Of a stretch of DNA of 64,000 nt, positions 56,461 through 64,000 are shown one piece after another; position 1 is the stretch's first letter; every line of letters begins with the position of its first letter. The notes under the pieces were generated by a model. That model ran no database searches and was not told the DNA's origin. It saw only the letters and a list, made by a program, of their open reading frames with translations. A program made the translations under genes and the position numbers. The stretch comes from Maratus speciosus (Eukaryota; Arthropoda; Arachnida; Araneae; Salticidae). The stretch lies in contig OZ010786.1 in assembly GCA_963932465.1 (NCBI GenBank), forward strand, positions 442,296,619 to 442,360,618, read 5' to 3'.

Positions 56461-57614
56461 TACACATTTCGCCGTTTAAAATACACATTTCGTCAAGTTG
56501 GCCAACATTTAGCGCTACTGTGGTAACCCTGCATTTGTATTTGTCAACAATTACCCATTTCAATGAGGCGGTCCTACCGGAATCGTGAGGGACACACAGA
56601 GACTTGGATTTTATATAAATAGATTGCATTGTCTTCAGAGCTACATATCCTGAGCGAAGTTTTCAGCTCAATCAGATTATTGAAATTGGTTTAAAATTAA
56701 CTTGCATGTTTTAATCTAAATTTTTGTGAATCCCTGTAGAAACAGTATCCTAAACAAATTTCTACGTTCTTTAAATCATAATAAAATTGTGTTGTCATTC
56801 AAATTACATATGTATTCATTGTTTCGGGTCAATAGGATAATTAAACGGGGGTTAAATTTGACTTGCAACATTTGAATTAAACATACATACATGCACTGTA
56901 AGTTCACACTAGAACGCGGGGAAATTTTTCGTAAGTTTTATAAAAATATTTTAAACCAGAAAGTTTATTTAACATTGTTTAAGTTAATTGTTTGAGAAAT
57001 TTTTGGCTCGAATCGAAAACAAGTCCATTGGCTCCTGTCCAATTGAGACCTCCTCGGCGTTCTCTTGTTAATATGATGCTTGTTTATTAATAAAAACGTA
57101 CTAATCTGCAGCTATCTGCAGGAGTTTGTTTAATTTTACAACACATTAGGAATGGCACTTTGATTTAATAAAAGGCTTATTGATGAATAATGCTGAATTA
57201 TTTGTTAAAAGCCAAGATGAAATTTGTAAACAACATCAAAGATCATCCAAAATTTCAGCCTTTGAAAAAAAGCGTTAAAGCGGGTTTAATATCGCTTATT
57301 TTCAAACAAAAATGGGTTAAATATGACCTTGGCAAAGCTGTGACATTAGATCAGCAAACTTGTGCTTTCAAATAAAACAGAATAGTCACGACGTGCTTTC
57401 AAACTTAGAGGAAGATAGTGCAACTTTTAAAACTCCCTCAAACCAGCCAACTTTACGGTTACAGTTAATCGACACCTCTGATTTTTTTACGCCAAAACTA
57501 GTACGGATCTCGAAAATACAGACATTCAGCTACCAATTCACGAGATTTTGTCAAATTCCGAGATAATCGGAAAATGGATTTTGTCCACCTAGATCATCAA
57601 AACGTCCCACTGTG

Positions 57615-59451
57615 CGCCGCGCCAAACTCCTATCAATGATAAAAAAAAGATATATTTGCCTTTATTATTACAGAAAAAGTGCACGAATAAGATCTTTAAA
57701 TAAGGATACTATTCGAATTTAATGGAGGATTTTTTGTCCCGGTTTTAATCAACCTCTGCAAAACCGATTACATTTGAAGCTTCAGTATTTTAAAGACATG
57801 TCAATTGCTCTTTATTCATAGTTCAATAGCACGGACTCACTACATGCAACAAAAATTCCAGATGTGTGGTAGATGTCTCCAGCCATCGATCACTCACAGA
57901 CACACAAACTTATTTCTTTTATAAAAATGGATTTAATTCTTATGCGATTGAAATAACATTTGCCCTCTCCGATTATATAATTTCTGCAACCTCATATTCT
58001 GCAATATAATGCGTTAAGCATTTTGTTCATTACTTTAATATCACATCAGCTTTAGCAGAAAGTGGACACGTGTTTTCGCACGTAAAAAAAGCTCACGTGT
58101 TTCCCTAATTAAATTATTCATGTTTATACAAAACACATAAAACAGTTATTAGCGGAATTTTAAGTAAAATATTAACATCTTTGAGATTTAAAAATAAAAA
58201 TTTAAGAAGTCTTTAAAATTTTGGAGAGTATTTTTACAATTGCGTTTTCATGGATAAATTTTAAAGCAGAATATCTTTATTGCTGCCTTTTTGTAAAGTT
58301 AAATATTCTAAGTATGAGTATTTTCGAAAAATGAATGCATAATTCATAAACTTTGTATAAATTTTGATGCATCGATTATAAGATGCAAGCCGCTGAATAC
58401 GAAATCTTTGTGAATCATTTTATAATTTTTGAAATTTTATTGTTTGGAATTTCATTTAAAAATCCAAAAATTGAAACTTTACATTTTTTTCTATAATTTC
58501 AAAAAGTGAATAAATTGGTCTTTTCTATTTTTTGCTTTTGTCATCATCTCCTAAGTTTCAATTTTCTTCTAATTGCCGAAACTTCAATAAAGGTTTACTG
58601 TGAAACATGAAAACTTTTTTTTTCTTCTGTCTGTCTATCTGTTAGTGGGTTTGTCTGTTAGTCTGTCTGTCTATCTGTTCCGCGATATCTGCCGCAGAAA
58701 GCATCCGATTAGCTTGAAATTCAGTGGGCACGTTGGTACCCGGATTTACCTTTATTGTTTTTTGTTACTTTTGGTTCATTCGTTCGGAAAACATAGAACA
58801 TTTTATTTTGCGCCATAATGCTCTTCTATGACAATTCTGACGATTTTCGAATTATTCTTTTTTGGAAGGAAAGTCTCATATTATTAAAGAATTTAAATGG
58901 TAAATTATGGAGGATGGAATTTCCTAATAAGAGTCTTAAATTATTCCTATTAGTTTGAAATTTTATCATTACATTTGTCACAGCTTTTAAAGTGGGTGTA
59001 AAACTTAAGGGGGGATTTTATATATCTGTTCCAATAAAATAAAGCATTTTCTTTGATAAATTTACTTCTTTTAAATGTACATAATTCATTTCTTTCTGTT
59101 CCCTTTATCAGTTACCTAACAACTGTATTTCACCTAAAAATATCGCAAATGAGAAAATATATGTGGTTGTTTGGAGAGAAATCAATGTCAAAAGGAATGA
59201 ATTAATGCCGTTGAGTCATTGGATATACATGGATGATGAACCCGGAAATGAAGACAGGCTATTTTTATTTATTTTATTCAAATATTTTGCTTATAAATTC
59301 ATAATTTCAGTATTCTTATAAAGTATCAATTGACATTTTTTTATAAAATTTAAGAAGCTTTCTTTATCGTTGCCAAGAAATTCAAAACTCGGAATAATAA
59401 TTTCTCCGACACAGTTAATTCTACTTAAAAAGATTTTCACGTGAAAAAGGA

Positions 59452-59488
<37 letters not shown>

Positions 59489-59768
59489 TGAATAACGATG
59501 TCTTATTGGAAATAAAACGGAAATACAGAAAGCAGAGGAATTTGATGTCACATACCGAAAACAAAGCGAATAAGCGTTGATGTTGAAATAAAAGGGCCTT
59601 GTGATGTGATATTAATTTTCATTATTTAAAAAAAATTATCAATACTTCACGTTTTATCTTTTGCACACGGATAACATAAAGCTTTAATTTTTAATTTAAA
59701 ATTTAAATAAAAAAAAAAACTTTTGAAAAGCAACTGGATCGTAAATGCCAAAATTGTTCACTACAAAA
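57615..59768 (+). repeat. Segmental duplication copy B, right part
   Basis: Matches 43623-45803 of copy A, including the 'ctgtctgtctatctgttag' tract (58626 region) and a shorter (AAT)n tract at about 59452-59486. Ends exactly where a Helitron 3' terminus begins (59769). Confidence 0.93.
59450..59486. repeat. (AAT)n microsatellite, copy B
   Basis: Shorter allele of the tract in copy A. Confidence 0.97.
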
Positions 59769-61815
59769 CTAGGACTTCCCTCAGAGGGATTAGTCTGAGC
59801 GATATTGCTAAGAACGTAGATTTAATAATAACATGTGGAAGCAAAGAAAGTGAGATGTTATCTTTAATTGTCCATATACTGCAATAAATTGAAATGATAA
59901 AAATAAACGAATCGAATAATTACAAAATCTTATATGTAAATTCGTATACAATGTTTAAAAAAATGGGAAATCAAACCATGCAAGACAGACATGCATGGAT
60001 ATAAAATTGAAAGTACGCAATATATTAAAAGTAAAATAGAAAATGAAACTCTAAATTATCTTATATCGGAATTTTAACTGTATAAAATGATGTCAAGAGC
60101 ATAATCAGACGCTCCGCACCAATTTGAGTAACTTTAAATGACATATATATGATGTTTAAAAAGAATGGACTATACTTTATATGGTGTGTGCTCCCCCGGA
60201 ATAGTTAATATTGTAGAATATCTGTTTTCCACGGACGCAATGAGGTTGTCGATAACAGTTAAGGAATTCTCTCCTCAAAATCTGATATAGTATCAAAGTA
60301 CCGAATACATCAACAGTGGCATGCAATGCTTCGTTAGAGTGTGTTTTAGATATGCTCGATCGGATTTAAATGATGAGTGTATGCTGGCAACTACATACGC
60401 TGTATTGTTTTGTTTTCAAACATATTCTGCACAAGTTGAGCTGTATTTAGCATGTATTAAATAAAAGAAATCGGCAATGACTGCAACATAAAGTATGACA
60501 CAAGATCTGAATATATCGTCTGCATATCTTTTGAGCTGTCAAAGTGTCATTTGAAGTAATTTACAAATCCATACATATTTATTCAGCAAATCATGCAAGC
60601 TAACATACGCCAATATGAACCCGATTATGAAATTTCACCAGAATAAGTTAATATATAAAAAATCTACTGATGATAATAGAGAATATGACCTCATGATAAA
60701 AGGTCTAGAAAAATGAATCAGATAAAAAATTCATATCACATTTAAAACGGCACTTCCCTCTGTTAGAGGCCTTGGCGAGGGAGAGAAAAGCCTAGAGAAG
60801 GAACACTTTAACAAGTACTTTCCGGCAACCTACTCACTGTTTCATACAGGTCTTTATTCAATATTTACACAATTTATTTAATGCTAGGTGGGTATCTATC
60901 AGTTTTGTTGCATTTAAATTGCATGTTTTGCGGAGGAAATACAGCATTATGAAATATTTAAAGTTGCTATACCTATTAATTCCAAATTTATGGTAATTGA
61001 GATCGCTTTCCATTCATTTCATCTTTTTAAATTTTAAATATTTTAGAAACCATTCATAGAGACAATTGTATATTTTAAATCAAACCCGAAGCAAAATTTC
61101 AAGATTTTGGGCTCAGCAGTAACACAGAAATAAAACATTTTCGAAAGTTTTTTGTCTCTGCACTATTTTATATAGAGACATTTTTAGAAATTGTTCTATT
61201 GCGAGAATTTACGTCATGATAAACACAGCCATGTGAATTTTCATGTTTATATTCCTAACAATTCCATGTACTTCGTTACTTAGATCATCTTTAGATCTTT
61301 TTCCGATTTGTTTAGTCTTTCGATTTTTTAGAATTCCTTCTACAGCGAGCATTTACATCTTATAAATTACTACCATGCCAAAGTTCTAGTTTCTAACCCC
61401 AACAGTATCCCAAAAATTTCATTATTCCAAATAAATCATAGTTTAGAACCTTTCTAGAAATGTTTACGTTTATCCGTGAAATTGAACCTTTTGAGAGCGT
61501 TCATTACGAGTATTTACACCTTAAAAGTACTACCGCACCAAATTTAAAGTGTCTAACCCAATAAATATCGCAGAAATCGCAATTTTAGAACTTGTTTGCT
61601 TCTGCAGCGATGTAGGTTCTTGCACTGACATAAAATACAGTCTTTGTTTCGGAGCAGAGATGGCCACCAAAGTTTTTTTAAGTTGGCTATGTAATTTCAG
61701 AGATAACACCTCACAAACGTACAAGCATAAATAATATTATACACTTTATAATATTATAACGCTTTATAATATTAGCATTAGATGTATAGATACAAAAGCC
61801 ATTTATATGTTACAA
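59769..61815 (-). mobile_element. Probable Helitron 3' part inserted at the edge of copy B
   Basis: Read on the minus strand the terminus is 'CCCTCTGAGGGAAGTCCTAG' followed by T. The hairpin CCCTC-T-GAGGG (59788-59778) lies 5 nt before CTAG (59772-59769). Copy A reads 'ttcactacaaaa|ttatccatgacc' with no interruption, so the junction is again A|T. The other end was not found: 'ttatccatgacc' does not reappear before the window ends. The right limit given is arbitrary. A similar but CTAG-less 'cacttccctctgttagagg' lies at about 60751. Confidence 0.65.
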
Positions 61816-62075
61816 ACTAAAGCGCCCGGCGTTGCCCAGAATTTGAAGGATGTTTGTTCTGAAAAATCAATTTAAAAATTTAACATACAACACAAAACAA
61901 ACATTAAAAAAAGCAGTCGAAATGTTGCATGAATGAATCATATGAAAACACTATATAAAAATGTATAAATGTATATAACAGACGCAAAAGAATACAGCTA
62001 TAAATGAACTTATTTCAATTTATAATTGGAGCAATAATGTTAAAATACACCAATATTTCCATAATCGGGTTTTTA

Positions 62076-62417
62076 TCATGCTTTAATACATTTTTCACAC
62101 TCATATGACGTTATACTATATCCATCACGTCCTTTATATTTCCAATATGACGCAATATTTTCCACTTTCACGTGGAAACTTTGAAATAGAAAAGATATGA
62201 AGTTATATTCACTTTCATTTAAATTCGTCCAACTATTTATTTCATTTTCATTTTTCACGTGAATATCTTGCAATAGAAAAGTTATGATATAATATTCACC
62301 TTTTTTTTTAAAATTCGTCAAACTATTTATTTCATTTTCATTTTTCACGTGGAAATCTTGCAGTAGAAAATTAATTGTTGTAGTAATAATTTTATTGTGT
62401 ATTTTAATTGTTGGCAA
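62076..62417 (-). repeat. Tandem repeat of 29-30 codons in a 113-codon frame
   Basis: The minus-strand frame contains FLLQDFHVKNENEINS, FLLQDIHVKNENEINS and a third, weaker FLFQSFHVKVEN copy, with period about 87-90 bp. DNA blocks 'tttcattttcatttttcacg' repeat in step. It could be a protein repeat, but the repeat is visible at DNA level and no domain is recognised, so I classify it as a minisatellite that happens to stay open. Confidence 0.6.
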
Positions 62418-62662
62418 CTGCTATAACAAAAAGTGTTTAAATTTGATAAATTGCTGTTAAATTGGTGTTTTTTTATTAATTAAAAATTAACTATGTATTA
62501 TTTCGATTCCAGATTACTTTAGTTGCCTCGGCCATGTTTTAATACACATGTACGTATCTTTTCACAATTTTGGCTTCCAAATTGTGGATTTTTATAGAAT
62601 TACAAACAGACAGATACACAAGTTTTCATTTTTATATACCTCTCTATTCTAAAAAAAGTAAC

Positions 62663-62690
62663 TAACGCTGTCACCGCCGCCGCCGCCGGT
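62663..62690. repeat. (CCG)n short run
   Basis: 'caccgccgccgccgccgg', an island of G+C in AT-rich DNA. Confidence 0.9.
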
Positions 62691-63404
62691 TTTGAATTTT
62701 TTGTGACCGGAGATCTTTCTTCGTTAATATTAAGAAAACTATTGCATACAAAAATATGAAAATCGGTGGTATTATAGAGAAATGTTTGATCAACACGCTG
62801 ATGCATACAGTTTTCAAATCGAGGAATTATTTTAAGAGATATTTAATGCTAAAGTTGGACAAAGTCGTTCCATTAAAAAAGTTTTATAGAGCAAAAACTA
62901 TACATGGGAATTTAATCATTTTAGATCGTTTTATTCAATAGAAGATCCCAGTGTGCAGATTCCATTAATTATTTTAATTTGACTAATTTTTTGAGGTTTT
63001 ATTTCTATTTTAAATTCAAATTTTCAGCATTTCGAGAAATATTTTCTACATATTTTAAAAAATGGTATTAAACTAAACTGTTGCCAACTGTATAAACAGC
63101 GCAAACAATAATGTTTGCTTCAAATAAAAAAAAATATTTACACGTTACTATTATAAACAGAAAAAACCTTCAAATTAGAATTGAATATTTAGGTATAAAA
63201 ACCAGGCACTTATTGGAAATTACGCCATAAAAACTACATTTACATGTGAATTTTAAAAGAGAAAGGATATTGTAAAATAAATTCATTGACATGCGTTAGA
63301 AGTCTTAAATAGAAGAAATTACGTCACATTACACTTATTATGCAAAATGAACAAAAAATAATTTTGCAAAAGAGTTTAACTTTAACAATTGCGCGAGACA
63401 AAAT

Positions 63405-64000
63405 ATTAGAGTTTAAATATTAGACTTTTTCAAAATTTTATTATTTGTCGTTTGATATGAGGTGTTCAGCTATAAATATGCAAAATTTCATGTCTCGGAC
63501 TTAATTAGGGGCTGAGTTAGAAAAATTTTTTAAGATACACAAGTTAGAGCCCAGAGGGTTAAATAATAGACCTTTTTCAAAATTTTATTATTTGTCGTTG
63601 GATGTGAGGTGTTCAGCTATAAGTATGCAAAATTTCATGTCTCCAACTTAATTAGGGGCTGAGTTAGAAAAATTGTTTAAAAAACACAAGTTAGATCCCA
63701 GAGGGTTAAATATTAGACTTTTTCAAAATTTTATTATTTGTCGTTTGATGTGAGGTGTTCAGCTATAAGTATGCAAAATTTCATGTCTCCAACTTAATTA
63801 GAAGCTGAGTTAGAAAAAAAATGCTTAAAATACAGAAGTTAGAGATTGGAGGGTTAAATATGACTTTTTCAAAATTTTATGATTTGTGGTGTTATCGCAG
63901 GTATTCAGCATTTTTCCATTCATTCAGCAATTGTTTAAGATACACAAGTTAGAGCCCAGAGGGTTAAATAATAGACCTTTTTCAAAATTTTATTATTTGT
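63405..64000 (-). repeat. 147-bp satellite, second array (subfamily), truncated by window end
   Basis: Four units with 'gaggtgttcagctataa', 'tatgcaaaatttcatgtct' and 'tagagcccagagggttaaat'. It differs from the 52.8-56.5-kb array by consistent changes: 'aattaggggctgagttagaa' replaces 'ggggctcacttagaa', and 'cacaagttagagccc' replaces 'cacatgtgggagccc'. The array continues past position 64000. Confidence 0.93.

Larger units (their letters stand above)
50228..56623 (-). mobile_element. Non-autonomous Helitron, 6,396 bp, satellite-filled
   Basis: On the minus strand it starts TCTATTTATATAAAATCC (from 56623) and ends GCAACTTTTCTAG (50228), with a hairpin CCGTCA-TTTT-TGACGG 9 nt before CTAG. It is inserted between A (50227) and T (56624) with no target duplication. 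The paralogous site in copy A, 'aataata|ttgcattg' (42630 region), is uninterrupted. TC start, hairpin, CTRR end and A|T target are the complete Helitron signature. No Rep/helicase frame exists. About 3.7 kb is 147-bp satellite. Confidence 0.93.
49794..57614 (+). mobile_element. Transib element in copy B, left-truncated and Helitron-interrupted
   Basis: 49794-50227 and 56624-57614 together match 42219-43622 of the intact Transib. The left RSS-like end is missing (outside the duplicated segment). The right end is intact, with heptamer 57608-57614, nonamer 57576-57584, followed by CGCCG at 57615-57619. The Helitron at 50228-56623 splits it. Confidence 0.88.
61817..64000 (-). mobile_element. Probable second satellite-bearing Helitron, cut by window end
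   Basis: At 61816 the plus strand reads ACTAAAGCGCCCGGCGTTGCCC. On the minus strand this is a G+C-rich hairpin-forming 'GGGCAACGCCGGGCG' followed by CTTTAG and T, comparable to the GGGCAAC...CTAG-T end of the 50.2-kb Helitron (CTAG mutated to TTAG). The satellite at 63.4 kb onward is the same family as in that Helitron, so the 3' end and array probably belong to one element extending beyond the window. Confidence 0.5.

Noticed and set aside
1..64000. CRISPR arrays, bacterial operons, riboswitches or rRNA genes
   Set aside because: The repeats have 145-280-bp periods without unique spacers, there is no prokaryotic gene organisation, and no conserved rRNA stretches were seen.

Overview
This window looks like intergenic DNA from an animal nuclear genome, most probably an invertebrate and perhaps an arthropod or chelicerate. 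The base composition is strongly A+T-rich (judged by eye). Introns, ribosome-binding sites and operons are absent. The mix of transposon families (Helitron, Transib, pogo/Tigger, piggyBac-like MITEs, hAT, Tc1/mariner, Jockey-like LINE, tRNA-derived repeats) is typical of invertebrates. The species assignment is inference. I found no convincing intact host protein-coding gene. Nearly every longer open frame is chance or a decayed transposase or reverse-transcriptase piece.

Layout. 0-12 kb: a Tigger-type element with a transposase remnant, a diverged 385-bp direct duplication, a 1.25-kb element with TGTTACGGCC/GGCCGTAACA ends, a second pogo-type MITE, a 1,102-bp hAT-type element with a perfect 8-bp target duplication, and a TTAA-flanked MITE. 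12-17 kb: diverged tandem and dispersed repeats, more TTAA MITEs, and a palindrome built from two mariner 3' ends. 17.1-20.8 kb: two Helitron-like elements head to tail, each filled with about 152-bp tandem units; a third, inverted relative lies at 26.6-27.4 kb. 20.9-23.2 kb: a truncated Jockey-like LINE on the minus strand carrying two nested DNA elements. 23.9-24.9 kb: a 279-bp repeat array whose every unit holds a tRNA-like gene with a T-run terminator, plus one inverted unit. 28.8-30.6 kb: two more palindromes made of Tc1/mariner-superfamily transposase ends. 31.5-35.7 kb: a 4.1-kb element with about 1.1-kb inverted arms. 36-41.5 kb: TTAA MITEs (one nested inside the terminal repeat of another) and a 1,168-bp Tigger element with a recognisable broken transposase.

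41.7-59.8 kb is the most informative part. A 1,881-bp non-autonomous Transib element is bounded by CGCCG target duplications. Each end reads like a 23-spacer V(D)J recombination signal (heptamer CACAGTG, 23 bp, nonamer ACAAAATCC or ACAAAATTA). About 3.58 kb, covering its right three quarters and the flank beyond, is duplicated at 49.8-59.8 kb. That second copy is interrupted by a 6.4-kb minus-strand Helitron. The first copy supplies the exact empty site, showing insertion between A and T, a 5' TC, a 3' CTAG and a 3' hairpin. The Helitron carries about 3.7 kb of a 147-bp satellite with a 290-bp higher-order repeat. A second Helitron 3' end sits exactly at the far edge of the duplicated copy. 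A third at 61.8 kb probably belongs to an element whose similar satellite runs off the end of the window.

The overall picture is a nested, layered transposon graveyard. Several families independently contain tandem units of about 145-180 bp, close to nucleosome spacing.
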